From positions 8,820 to 72,819 of the forward strand of contig NZ_JBPYCR010000017.1 of NCBI RefSeq assembly GCF_051846915.1: a DNA stretch of 64,000 nucleotides, read 5' to 3'. The notes below the pieces were generated by a model. The model made no database searches. It saw only the letters and a program-made list of their open reading frames with translations, and was not told the DNA's origin. Shown in pieces: positions 50,734 to 59,382 of the stretch (its first letter is position 1; each line of letters begins with the position of its first letter). The position numbers and the translations under genes are program-made. Source of the stretch: JBPYCR01 sp051846915. Its GTDB lineage: Bacteria > Bacillota > Bacilli > Bacillales > Amphibacillaceae.

Positions 50734-52368
50734 CTACATCATTCCTGGCATGCCGCCCATGCCGCCCATGTCTGGCATTCCGCCACCGCCTGCTTCTTCT
50801 TCAGGCATGTCTGCTACTACTGCTTCGGTAGTCAAGAACATGGATGCGACGGATGCTGCATGTTGTAATGCAGAACGAGTAACTTTTGTTGGATCAACGA
50901 TACCTGCGTCAATCATGTTCACCCAGTCACCTTTTGCTGCGTCAAAACCAACGCCAATAGCTTCGCCTTTTAGACGCTCAACAACGATGGAACCTTCGAG
51001 ACCAGCATTTTCAGCGATTTGACGAACTGGCTCTTCAAGCGCACGTAATACGATGCTTGCACCTGTTGCTTCGTCGTCTTCTAAGGCTAGCTCAGCAACT
51101 TTTTTATACACGTTAACAAGTGCTGTTCCGCCACCTGATACGATTCCTTCTTCTACAGCTGCACGTGTGGAGTTAAGTGCGTCTTCCATACGTAGCTTGC
51201 GCTCTTTTAATTCTGTTTCTGTTGCAGCTCCAACTTTAACTACTGCAACTCCTCCAGCTAGTTTAGCCAAGCGCTCCTGTAGTTTTTCTTTATCGAATTC
51301 AGAAGTAGTTTCTTCTGCTTGTGCACGGATTTGTGTCACGCGGGAAGAAATTGCTTCCGGATTGCCGGCGCCTTCTACGATTGTTGTGTTCTCCTTAGAA
51401 ACAACAACTTTTGAAGCACGTCCAAGCTGAGAAATATCTGTACTCTTTAGGTCAAGTCCTAAATCTTCTGTTATTACTTCTCCACCAGTAAGAACGGCGA
51501 TATCTTCAAGCATTGCTTTACGACGATCCCCGAATCCAGGTGCTTTTACAGCAACTGCATTAAATGTCCCACGAATTTTGTTAACAACTAACGTAGCTAA
51601 CGCTTCGCCTTCTACATCTTCAGCAATGATAAGAAGTGGTTTACTTTCTTGTACTACTTTCTCCAATACAGGTAGAACTTCTTGGATATTGGAAATCTTT
51701 TTATCCGTAATCAAAATATATGGATCTTCCAACACTGCTTCCATTTTATCTTGGTCAGTAACCATGTATGGAGAAGCATATCCACGGTCAAATTGCATAC
51801 CTTCTACAACTTCAAGTTCTGTTGCAAAACCTTTGGATTCTTCAATTGTAATTACACCGTCGTTACCAACGCGCTCCATCGCTTCAGCAATAAGCTGTCC
51901 AACTTCATCGTCACCGGATGAAATCGCTGCAACTTGTGAAATCGACTCTTTATCTTCAATCATTTTAGAAATGGATTTCAATTCTGTCACTGCTGCTTCA
52001 ACCGCTTTTTCAATTCCCCGGCGAATGCCAACAGGATTTGCACCGGATGTAACGTTTTTCAGCCCTTCACGAATCATAGCTTGTGCTAATACAGTAGCTG
52101 TTGTTGTACCGTCACCAGCTACATCATTTGTTTTAGAAGCAACTTCGGATACGAGCTGAGCACCCATATTTTCAAAACGATCTTCTAGTTCAATTTCTTT
52201 TGCAATGGTTACACCGTCATTTGTAATTAATGGTGAACCAAATTTTTTATCCAAAACAACATTTCGACCTTTTGGTCCCAATGTTACTTTAACTGCGTTC
52301 GCTAACGTATCGACACCTTTCATTAAGGAACGTCGTGCATCTTCACTAAACTTGATTTCTTTAGCCAT
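50734..52368 (-). CDS. groEL: chaperonin GroEL (60 kDa)
   Basis: A 544-residue chaperonin subunit that folds proteins with GroES in a double ring using ATP. MAKEIKFSEDARRSLMKGVD, TLGPKGRNVVLDK, NDVAGDGTTTATVLAQA (ATP site with Asp), ERLAKLAGGVAVVKVGAATE and the C-terminal GGM-rich tail (GGGMPDMGGMGGMPGMM) are diagnostic. AGGAGGT lies before the ATG. Second gene of the operon, 62 bases after groES, controlled by HrcA through CIRCE. Confidence 0.99.
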   Translation of the reverse strand: MAKEIKFSEDARRSLMKGVDTLANAVKVTLGPKGRNVVLDKKFGSPLITNDGVTIAKEIELEDRFENMGAQLVSEVASKTNDVAGDGTTTATVLAQAMIREGLKNVTSGANPVGIRRGIEKAVEAAVTELKSISKMIEDKESISQVAAISSGDDEVGQLIAEAMERVGNDGVITIEESKGFATELEVVEGMQFDRGYASPYMVTDQDKMEAVLEDPYILITDKKISNIQEVLPVLEKVVQESKPLLIIAEDVEGEALATLVVNKIRGTFNAVAVKAPGFGDRRKAMLEDIAVLTGGEVITEDLGLDLKSTDISQLGRASKVVVSKENTTIVEGAGNPEAISSRVTQIRAQAEETTSEFDKEKLQERLAKLAGGVAVVKVGAATETELKERKLRMEDALNSTRAAVEEGIVSGGGTALVNVYKKVAELALEDDEATGASIVLRALEEPVRQIAENAGLEGSIVVERLKGEAIGVGFDAAKGDWVNMIDAGIVDPTKVTRSALQHAASVASMFLTTEAVVADMPEEEAGGGGMPDMGGMGGMPGMM

Positions 52369-52430
52369 ATAAAATAACCTCCTTAAAATATTTCATAAGT
52401 ATATCTGCTTTCTAATACAGTATTAATTTC

Positions 52431-52712
52431 TTAGCCTACAACAGCTAAAATATCACTTTCACGAAGAATTAAGTATTCAGCACCTTCGTATTTCACTTCA
52501 GTACCGGCAAATTTAGAGAAAATAATACGGTCACCCTCTGCAACTTCTAATGCTATTTTTTCACCATTTACAATAGCACCTGAACCTACAGCTACTACCT
52601 TACCTTCTTGTGGTTTTTCTTGTGCAGAGTCCGGTAGAACAATACCGCTTGATGTTTTTTCCTCTTGCTCAACAAGCTCGATCACAACACGATCTCCTAA
52701 TGGTTTAATCAT
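52431..52712 (-). CDS. groES: co-chaperonin GroES (10 kDa)
   Basis: A 93-residue co-chaperonin forming the heptameric lid of GroEL. MIKPLGDRVVIELVEQEEKT, the mobile loop TSSGIVLPDSAQEKPQEGKV (in part) and YLILRESDILAVVG at the end are typical. AAGGAGG lies before the ATG. First gene of the operon, 38 bases behind the CIRCE element. Confidence 0.99.
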   Translation of the reverse strand: MIKPLGDRVVIELVEQEEKTSSGIVLPDSAQEKPQEGKVVAVGSGAIVNGEKIALEVAEGDRIIFSKFAGTEVKYEGAEYLILRESDILAVVG

Positions 52713-52750
52713 GTGACAGCCTCCTTAATTCGTTAATGGAATTTTCGTTA

Positions 52751-52777
52751 TTAGCACTCGGTCACGTTGAGTGCTAA
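52751..52777 (-). promoter_or_regulatory. CIRCE element and promoter of groESL
   Basis: TTAGCACTC, a 9-base spacer and GAGTGCTAA form the perfect HrcA operator. Upstream (read leftwards) TTGCAT and TATTAT with 17 bases between, near 52785-52815, give a vegetative promoter placing CIRCE at the start of the transcript. HrcA release on heat shock would induce the operon. Confidence 0.97.
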
Positions 52778-53012
52778 CACCAATTATTATAATAAATAAT
52801 ATTCATGAAAAATGCAAGCATTATCTTCTATTTTTATTTTAATTTATTCAAACCGTTCTAATATGTATGATTCGGTAAATATGCTACTATCATAATAGTG
52901 TTTTGTTTTTGGCAATTTCCGTATCACTTTCTTGTGTTTAAAGCATGAAGCCATGCTTTCTGCAGAAATAGTGATACACGAATTATATCAATGCTAAAGG
53001 AGTCGTGTCATT

Positions 53013-53735
53013 TTGCCAAGACGATATGGATACGTTATTTTAACATATATTGTAATGCAATTTTCCGCTTATTTGTTTACACCTTTGCTTTTCTTACTCT
53101 TGCCGATCAGTAAATTCGAAGCAGCCATTTATTGGAGTTTATTCAGCTTTATTGCCGGGCTTGTTGTTGTCCTTTTGTTAATGAAACCGGACATGAAAGA
53201 CATGCCAGATCGAGCCGCCGCAGATGGTCCGTCCATTATTGTATGGAGTATTGTTGGTGTATTTATGGCTTATGCAGCTCAATTTTTAGCCGTATTTATT
53301 GAAACGGAATTATTGGGAATTACTCCTGGATCAGAAAATACTGCAATGATTATGGAAATTACCCGAATGGCTCCTGTCTTTATTATTATCCCTGCGATTA
53401 TTGCACCAATTCTGGAAGAGATTATCTTTCGAAAAGTCATTTTCGGTACGTTATATAAAAAAACAAATTTCTTTATTGCTGCAGTCATTTCTGCATTTGT
53501 GTTCGGTATTATTCACGGAGAACCGATTCATATATTAATTTACGCTTCCATGGGCTTTGTTTTCGCTTTTCTTTATGTTAAAACAAAACGGATTATCGTT
53601 CCGATTATCGTCCATATGTGCTTAAATACAATTTCAGTTAGTTTGCAGCTTCTATTTGACCCTGAAGATCTTGAACGAATGATTCAAGAACAGCAGGAAG
53701 TCTTAATGATGATATTGGGGGTTGGAATAATTTGA
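53013..53735 (+). CDS. ydiL: CPBP-family intramembrane protease (YdiL-like)
   Basis: A 240-residue membrane protein with about seven helices. The CAAX/Abi (CPBP) motifs are present: APILEEIIFRKVIFG (EExxxR, about residue 134), VFGIIHGEP (FxxxH, about 165) and IIVHMCLNT (HxxxN, about 197), forming the intramembrane active site. Start is a TTG ten bases after AAAGGAG; no in-frame ATG fits. The next gene overlaps its stop by four bases. In B. subtilis ydiL also lies beside groES. Confidence 0.85.
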   Translation: MPRRYGYVILTYIVMQFSAYLFTPLLFLLLPISKFEAAIYWSLFSFIAGLVVVLLLMKPDMKDMPDRAAADGPSIIVWSIVGVFMAYAAQFLAVFIETELLGITPGSENTAMIMEITRMAPVFIIIPAIIAPILEEIIFRKVIFGTLYKKTNFFIAAVISAFVFGIIHGEPIHILIYASMGFVFAFLYVKTKRIIVPIIVHMCLNTISVSLQLLFDPEDLERMIQEQQEVLMMILGVGII

Positions 53736-53914
53736 TTATGGCAATCGTTTACTTTATGATGGGCATTTTATTTACATTCATCGCCATTCAAAGTGCCGGA
53801 GATTCCGGCTGGAGTATGATGACGATTTTACTTGCATTAATAGCCGCGCTAGATTTTGGTGTTGGTATCCGGTTTGTAAAAACACGCTTTTCCTCAAATC
53901 GGAACAAACGATAA
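53732..53914 (+). CDS. ydiK: YdiK-like small membrane protein
   Basis: A 60-residue protein with two helices (IMAIVYFMMGILFTFIAI and MMTILLALIAALDFGVGI) and a basic tail, matching the DUF4305/YdiK family. It starts at a TTG overlapping the ydiL stop, or at the ATG two codons later, and is thus coupled to ydiL. The order ydiL-ydiK is the reverse of B. subtilis transcription relative to groES but the neighbourhood is the same. Function unknown. Confidence 0.75.
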   Translation: MIMAIVYFMMGILFTFIAIQSAGDSGWSMMTILLALIAALDFGVGIRFVKTRFSSNRNKR

Positions 53915-54001
53915 TGAGATTTCTTATACCGTAGTAGGTGCAAAATTCGGCATAGCATAAGTGAATGCCGAATTTCTTTATGTAATGATAACATCCCAAC
54001 A

Positions 54002-54634
54002 TTATGCTTTCAGTGGATAGTGTTTTAAAAAATAGACCAATGCTTGTAGTTCAACAGATAAATCAATATGATGGACGCGTACATGATCAGGAACAGAAAT
54101 TCTCGCTGGAGTGAAATTTAAAATCCCTTCAATACCTTGAGATACAAGTGTTTCTGTTAGTTCCTCCGCTGCTGCAGATGGTACAGTTAAAATCGCCACT
54201 CGAACATCTCCTAATTTTTCCTTCAATTGATCGATATGATAAATCGGTATACCGGCAATTTCCGTTCCGATTTTATTACTATTCGTATCAAATCCTTTAA
54301 CTATTTTCGTATTATTATTGCGTAAAAAATTATAGTGCAAAAATGCAGTTCCCAAATTCCCAACACCGATTAAAGCGACTTCTGTCAGTTCGTCCTGATC
54401 AAGTGTTTTCCGAAAAAACCCAAGCAAATATTCTACGTTGTATCCGTACCCTTTCTTCCCCAATGCTCCAAAATATGAAAAATCTCTGCGAATCGTTGCG
54501 GAATCGACTTTTACAGCTTCACTTAATTCTTTTGATGAAACACGTGTTTTTCCTTGGTGATTTAAGTTGTTTAAAAAACGGTAATATAACGGCAGTCTTT
54601 TTGCTGTGGCTTGTGGTATTTTATTGGTTGCCAT
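54002..54634 (-). CDS. rex: redox-sensing repressor Rex
   Basis: A 210-residue NADH-sensing repressor. N-terminal winged helix (IPQATAKRLPLYYRFLNNL, RVSSKELSEAVKVDSATIRRDFSYFG in part) and Rossmann domain with VALIGVGNLGTAF (GxGxxG, about residue 87), NFTPARI and HHIDLSVELQALVYFL at the domain-swapped C-terminus. It represses anaerobic genes when NADH is low. The ATG at 54634 follows GGGGGGAAG and overlaps the moaC end by 14 bases. Confidence 0.95.
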   Translation of the reverse strand: MATNKIPQATAKRLPLYYRFLNNLNHQGKTRVSSKELSEAVKVDSATIRRDFSYFGALGKKGYGYNVEYLLGFFRKTLDQDELTEVALIGVGNLGTAFLHYNFLRNNNTKIVKGFDTNSNKIGTEIAGIPIYHIDQLKEKLGDVRVAILTVPSAAAEELTETLVSQGIEGILNFTPARISVPDHVRVHHIDLSVELQALVYFLKHYPLKA

Positions 54635-55124
54635 CGTTATCTTCCCCCCGATAATAATCCCCTGATTTTCCACCTTTTTTCTCTAGTAGATATGTATTAC
54701 CAATGACCATGCCTTTATCTATCGCTTTACACATATCATAGATAGTCAGAGCAGTTGCAGATGCTGCTGTTAGCGCTTCCATTTCAACACCCGTACTTCC
54801 TTTTGTTTTCACAAAAGCTTCAATTTCCAACTCAAAGTTATTCTCATCTATCTGCCAACCAAATGTAATATCGACTCCCTTCAATTGTAAAGGATGGCAC
54901 ATCGGTATCCAGTCGGGTGTTTTTTTTGCGGCCATTATTCCGGCTACTTGTGCAACCGCTAGTACATCGCCCTTTTCAATCGTCCGAGCCGTTATTTTAT
55001 CGTGAATTTCTTTTGTCACGAAGATGCTTGTTTTTGCTGTGGCTGTTCGTTCGGTTTCATTCTTGTTGCTTATATCAACCATTCTCGCTCGCCCCTGCCC
55101 ATTAAAGTGAGTGAATTTCGTCAT
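54621..55124 (-). CDS. moaC: cyclic pyranopterin monophosphate synthase MoaC
   Basis: A 167-residue enzyme of molybdenum cofactor synthesis. FTHFNGQGRARMVDISNKNETERTATA (in part), ITARTIEKGDVLAVAQVAGIMAAKKTPDWIPMCHPLQLKG (in part; the MCHPL motif) and GVEMEALTAASATALTIYDMCKA (in part) are the MoaC hallmarks. Start 55124 has GGGAG nine bases upstream. Upstream gene of a moaC-rex pair, as ydiG-ydiH in B. subtilis. Confidence 0.96.
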   Translation of the reverse strand: MTKFTHFNGQGRARMVDISNKNETERTATAKTSIFVTKEIHDKITARTIEKGDVLAVAQVAGIMAAKKTPDWIPMCHPLQLKGVDITFGWQIDENNFELEIEAFVKTKGSTGVEMEALTAASATALTIYDMCKAIDKGMVIGNTYLLEKKGGKSGDYYRGEDNDGNQ

Positions 55125-55183
55125 ACAGTTCATCTCCCATTTTCTAGTCTATTTCCATTTTAACAGATAATAGAAAATAAAAC

Positions 55184-55465
55184 TTATAGTGCGTGTTCAA
55201 AAAGGAGGATAAAAAGTGCAAAGGTATTCATGACGGCACAGTTTTGAGTACCGGACTTGTACAGGAGGTATTGACTTCTACGTTGCCCACACGACGTGGG
55301 CGGTTTTAGTAGAAGTACCTTAACCACATGAGGAACGGAAAAGCAAGCCAACGAGCTTCCACAGGATGTGGTGATTTCGACGTTCAACACAGGATGTGTC
55401 GGTACTTAGTCAAAGTTCCCTTGGTTAAAGCGATTTTTTACCGGACTTTTAGAACAACTTCTTAT
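55184..55465. repeat. MITE-like palindromic repeat, copy 1
   Basis: Starts TAGTGCGTGTTCAAAAAGG and ends TTTTAGAACAACTTC, i.e. with near-complementary ends. Internal inverted segments include the mirrored ACTTCTACGTTGCCCACACG and GTGGGCGGTTTTAGTAGAAGT parts. No gene inside. Same ends as the element at 55531-55722. Confidence 0.6.
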
Positions 55466-55530
55466 ATAGTAACCCATTATCATTGCCAGTAAAATAAAAG
55501 GAAGATACACTTAATAAGGATGTACTACTA

Positions 55531-55722
55531 TAAGTGCGTGTTCAAAAAGTGCCGAATTAGAAGCAAGAAGGTCGAGTCGGCGTGGTTTCGAGCATAAGGA
55601 GATCTTCCCTGAATCCGCATCGCACGCAGGAAAAGTCTTCTTCTTTTCCAAGGAGTGGAGAAACAAGCCAACAAAGAGATTCGCCACTAATAATTTGGTG
55701 ACTTTTTGAACAACCTCTATAA
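55531..55722. repeat. MITE-like palindromic repeat, copy 2
   Basis: Starts TAAGTGCGTGTTCAAAAAGTG and ends GTGACTTTTTGAACAACCTC: terminal inverted repeats of about 14 bases. It ends about 30 bases before the ydiF start, so it may supply its promoter or leader. The inside differs from copy 1, apart from GGAACGGAAAAGCAAGCCAAC / GGAGAAACAAGCCAAC-like blocks. Confidence 0.6.
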
Positions 55723-55754
55723 CAATGAACATGAGCGCAAGTTGGGGTGATCGT

Positions 55755-57698
55755 ATGATTTTAATGCAATTAAACAATATATCAAAGTCTTTTGGTGCTG
55801 AACAAATTTTACAAAATATGAAGATTGAAGTGAAGAGTGATGAGCGCATTGCCATTGTTGGCAGAAACGGAGCGGGAAAATCCACACTGCTGAAAATAAT
55901 GAGCGGGGAATTATCCTACGACAGTGGGGAATTAATTAAGCCAAAAGGAACTACCGTTGGCTACTTACCGCAACATACGAATTTAGAATCAAATAAAACG
56001 ATATGGAACGAAATGCTGGATGTCTTTCAGGATGTCATTCAACAGCAAGAACAATTGCAGAAACTGCAAATGCAAATGGAATCTGCATCCGCAATGGACG
56101 AAGATGCCTATATGAAATTATTGTCAGTATACGACGAAAAACAACAAGCATTTGAACAAAGTGGTGGCTATCAGTATGAATCGGATATAAAGGCTGTACT
56201 GACGGGGCTGCATTTTCCTGAATCGACCTATGATACACCAATTCAAGCATTGAGTGGCGGCCAAAAAACGCGTTTGGCACTGGGGAAACTTTTATTAAGG
56301 AACCCGGACCTATTAATTCTCGATGAACCGACGAATCATTTGGATATTGAAACATTGACCTGGTTGGAAAAATTTTTGGCATCTTATCAAGGGGCAATCG
56401 TTATCGTCTCGCACGATCGTTACTTTTTGGATAAAACCGTCTCGATCGTTTATGAAATATCCCGCAATCAGTCTACAAAGTATCACGGTACATATAGCAA
56501 GTATCTTGAAAAAAAAGCTGCTGCATATGAGCGTGAATTAAAACAATATGAAAAACAACAATCTCAAATGAAAAACATGGAAGACTTCATCCAGCGCAAT
56601 ATCGCTCGTGCATCAACAACTAAACGAGCACAAAGTAAAAGAAAACAGCTAGAGAAAATGGACAAGGTCGATAAGCCTCTAGGAGAAGAATCCTCCGCTT
56701 CTTTCTCGTTTCAGGTCAATCGAGCAAGCGGAAATGATGTGCTTAAGATCAATGACTTCTCCTACCAATATGAAGGTAATGACGTGCCTGTATTTAAAAA
56801 TGTTTCCATGAACATAGAACGAGGAGAAAGCATCGCATTGGTCGGTGCCAATGGTGTAGGAAAAACAACATTGTTAAAAGCCATTCTACAAAACAACAAT
56901 CATCCTAACAGTAACAGTTCGATTCAACTTGGAACAAATGTACAAATCGGCTATTACGATCAGGAGCAAGCGGATTTATCGTCAGCTAAAACGGTGCTTG
57001 CTGAATTGTGGGACGACTATCCTTCTGTCAATGAGAAAGACATTCGAACGGTATTGGGCAATTTTTTATTTTCCGGTGATGATGTTTTAAAGCACGTTCA
57101 TTCTTTAAGTGGTGGCGAAAAAGCACGACTGGCGCTCGCTAAACTTATGATGCAACGAGCAAATCTACTTATAATGGATGAGCCGACAAACCACCTTGAT
57201 ATCGATAGTAAAGAGGTACTGGAGGCCGCTTTGCTTGAATATCCAGGTACAATTCTCTTTATTTCCCATGACCGCTATTTTATTAATAAGCTGGCCGATC
57301 AAGTCGTTGAGTTAAAACCGAATGGCTCAACCGTATTTCTCGGGAATTATGATTACTATATGGAAAAGAAGCAAGAAGAAGCCGCAATTAAGAAGCTGGA
57401 AAATCCCGAAAAAAATAAACCGCAGCAAATAACCGATCGAAAGTTAGCTTTTCAGCAAGATAAAGAAATGCAACGTGAACAACGAAAAAAAGAGCGACTT
57501 GTCAAAAAGCTGGAGGAGGAAATCGAGCAGCTTGAAGAAAAAATTAATGACCTAGAAGCTCAAATGGCTCAGCCCGAAGTTTTCCAAGATCATGAAAAAT
57601 CCCATGAACTGATGAATGAAACGGAGCTCGAAAAAAAGAAGCTAGATGCATTAATGGACGAATGGGCGGCATTACAAGAAAGTATTTCTTTTACTTAA
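55755..57698 (+). CDS. ydiF: ABC-F family ATPase (YdiF-like)
   Basis: A 647-residue soluble protein with two ABC domains: GRNGAGKSTLLK, LSGGQKTRLALGK, LLILDEPTNHLD, then GANGVGKTTLLK, LSGGEKARLALAK, LLIMDEPTNHLD. The linker between (about residues 240-310) is rich in K and Q, the P-site arm region, and a C-terminal coiled coil of about 80 residues (ERLVKKLEEEIEQLEEKIND) follows. ABC-F proteins act on the ribosome E site. The ATG at 55755 follows GGGGTGAT; another ATG three codons on is possible. No membrane partner. Confidence 0.93.
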   Translation: MILMQLNNISKSFGAEQILQNMKIEVKSDERIAIVGRNGAGKSTLLKIMSGELSYDSGELIKPKGTTVGYLPQHTNLESNKTIWNEMLDVFQDVIQQQEQLQKLQMQMESASAMDEDAYMKLLSVYDEKQQAFEQSGGYQYESDIKAVLTGLHFPESTYDTPIQALSGGQKTRLALGKLLLRNPDLLILDEPTNHLDIETLTWLEKFLASYQGAIVIVSHDRYFLDKTVSIVYEISRNQSTKYHGTYSKYLEKKAAAYERELKQYEKQQSQMKNMEDFIQRNIARASTTKRAQSKRKQLEKMDKVDKPLGEESSASFSFQVNRASGNDVLKINDFSYQYEGNDVPVFKNVSMNIERGESIALVGANGVGKTTLLKAILQNNNHPNSNSSIQLGTNVQIGYYDQEQADLSSAKTVLAELWDDYPSVNEKDIRTVLGNFLFSGDDVLKHVHSLSGGEKARLALAKLMMQRANLLIMDEPTNHLDIDSKEVLEAALLEYPGTILFISHDRYFINKLADQVVELKPNGSTVFLGNYDYYMEKKQEEAAIKKLENPEKNKPQQITDRKLAFQQDKEMQREQRKKERLVKKLEEEIEQLEEKINDLEAQMAQPEVFQDHEKSHELMNETELEKKKLDALMDEWAALQESISFT

Positions 57699-57734
57699 AG
57701 CCCAGTCGAATGACATAATTAGCCTGAATTTAAA

Positions 57735-57843
57735 CAAAAAAAGTAGAGGACGGATAGGTGCTGCACCCCAAAAGTTAGAGTGAGAATCTGACTTTTGGGG
57801 TCACTACCATCATATGATATACCTTCCTCTACTTTTTTTGTTG
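57735..57843. terminator. bidirectional terminator with an IS-end palindrome in its loop
   Basis: Outer arms CAAAAAAAGTAGAGGA and TCCTCTACTTTTTTTG form a strong bidirectional terminator for the convergent ydiF and rodA genes. The loop contains GCTGCACCCCAAAAGTTAGA..TCTGACTTTTGGGGTCAC, a second palindrome that looks like two IS3-type ends back to back. A small element seems to have inserted into the loop. Confidence 0.75.
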
Positions 57844-57940
57844 TGTTAAAAAACATAATTGAGTGTACCAATTTTTTTACGTAGAAACGAATATTAATCC
57901 ATCTAGGCTGCTTCAACGATTTCAGCCTTATTGGCACCGC

Positions 57941-59116
57941 TTATTTAAACAAATAATCATTTTGCCTTGAATATTCTACCGCAACTCGATAAACAAGTGC
58001 ATAGCCAATCATGGTAGATATGATGGAACTACCGCCATAACTAATTAATAAAAGTGGGATACCAGTAATCGGCATAATTCCAATGGTCATCCCAATATTT
58101 TGAAAGGCATGAATAAGAAGCAGGCTCAAGAATCCAAAACAAAGAAAAGAACCAAATACATTGAATTGATAACTTTTCAAACCGAGTGTAACCAGTTTAT
58201 ACATTAAAAGAAAGTACAATAAAATAATAGCCGCTCCACCAATAAATCCGAAGCTTTCACCAATAACGGAAAAAATAAAATCGGTATGTGCCTCTGGTAA
58301 ATACACTTGCAGACTAGTCATGCCTTTACCGATCAACTGCCCTGATCCAACTGCTAGTAAAGAACGATCGATTTGAAAACGGTCATCCCCTGTTTGCTGC
58401 GAAGGGTCGAACCATGTCATTACTCGGTCCATTTGATAAGGTTTAATTCCCAGAACACTTTGCGAAAGATCGGGAAAGTTAATGATCAATAATAGGGTTG
58501 CTGCAATTGCAACTGTACTTCCCAAAACAAGTAAGGCGATTATCTTCCAGTCAATTCCTGACAAAATAATTAACACACCTGCAATAAATATAAAGACAAT
58601 GGCAGATCCTAAATCCGGCTGTTCTAAAATAAACAAACTCGGGAGGATCGTGCTTATAATAATTTTTACTAAAAGCAACAAGTCACTTTTTAACGTGTTT
58701 TTCATAAATTTCTCTTTATGTTTACTTATCATCGCGGCCAAGAAAATAATGAATGCAATTTTCGTGAATTCCGAGGGCTGTAAAGAAAATCCTGGAATAG
58801 CTGTAAACCAACTTTTCGCATTATTAATTTCTTTTGCTATACCTGGCGGACTAAAATGTAATATAACCAATAACAGAACACCAAAGCAATATATAAAAAT
58901 GCTCGCCTTATACAGTTGGTCTAAGTCAACAAATTGTATCGCCGCTAAAATAGCAATACTAGCAGCAAAAAATACAGTTTGTTTCAACACAAAATTTTCA
59001 CCACTGTATTGTTCTAACTGCTGAGCATTAAAAATGGCAAGCAAGCTAACACCGATAAACAAAATAAGTAAAATAATAAAATCCAATTGAATATAATGCG
59101 ACTGTTTCCTAGGCAT
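57941..59116 (-). CDS. rodA: RodA-type SEDS peptidoglycan glycosyltransferase
   Basis: A 391-residue SEDS protein with ten helices. QLDFIILLILFIGVSLLAIF starts TM1; LQPSEFTKIAFIIFLA, PDLGSAIVFIFIAGVL (catalytic Asp in the loop motif QPDLGSA), FGFIGGAAIILLY, NIGMTIGIMPITGIPLLLISYGGSS (in part) are family marks. With a class B PBP it extends peptidoglycan during cell elongation. Start 59116 gives the usual length; longer frame upstream lacks signals. Position between tsaD and ydiF is not the B. subtilis order. Confidence 0.92.
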   Translation of the reverse strand: MPRKQSHYIQLDFIILLILFIGVSLLAIFNAQQLEQYSGENFVLKQTVFFAASIAILAAIQFVDLDQLYKASIFIYCFGVLLLVILHFSPPGIAKEINNAKSWFTAIPGFSLQPSEFTKIAFIIFLAAMISKHKEKFMKNTLKSDLLLLVKIIISTILPSLFILEQPDLGSAIVFIFIAGVLIILSGIDWKIIALLVLGSTVAIAATLLLIINFPDLSQSVLGIKPYQMDRVMTWFDPSQQTGDDRFQIDRSLLAVGSGQLIGKGMTSLQVYLPEAHTDFIFSVIGESFGFIGGAAIILLYFLLMYKLVTLGLKSYQFNVFGSFLCFGFLSLLLIHAFQNIGMTIGIMPITGIPLLLISYGGSSIISTMIGYALVYRVAVEYSRQNDYLFK

Positions 59117-59208
59117 TGTTGTCTCACCAAGTCTCCCCTGTATAGTTACGAATAATTCATTGGCTAATCCGTGAATTTTCATTAGCCATATGGTGTGCAG
59201 TTTATAAG

Positions 59209-59360
59209 AAAAGCGCAAGCGCCCTCACAGGCTAAAAGCGCAATATCCTCGGACTGCGAGTAAATGCTCGCCCCACCTAAAGATTTACACTAGTACGTAT
59301 TGTGCGGCGTAGACCGTAGTGACTGCAACAGCTCAAAGCTGGTAGTTCCTAACTGCTAAT
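59209..59360. repeat. dispersed intergenic repeat, second copy
   Basis: Begins GAAAAGCGCAAGCGCCC like 4790 and carries GC-richer, non-coding DNA (CGGACTGCGAGTAAATGCTCG, GCGGCGTAGACCG). Only the leading 20 bases are well matched to the other copy. It fills the gap between rodA and tsaD. Confidence 0.45.
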
Positions 59361-59382
59361 GGCCATCTTTATATTATACCTG

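Noticed and set aside
50750..52159. Long forward frames opposite groEL
   Set aside because: They are codon-bias shadows of groEL, rich in Ser/Ala/Thr, with no start signals.
55184..55465. Riboswitch or T-box leader before ydiF
   Set aside because: No T-box motif or known aptamer consensus is present, and the shared ends with 55531-55722 fit a repeat element better.
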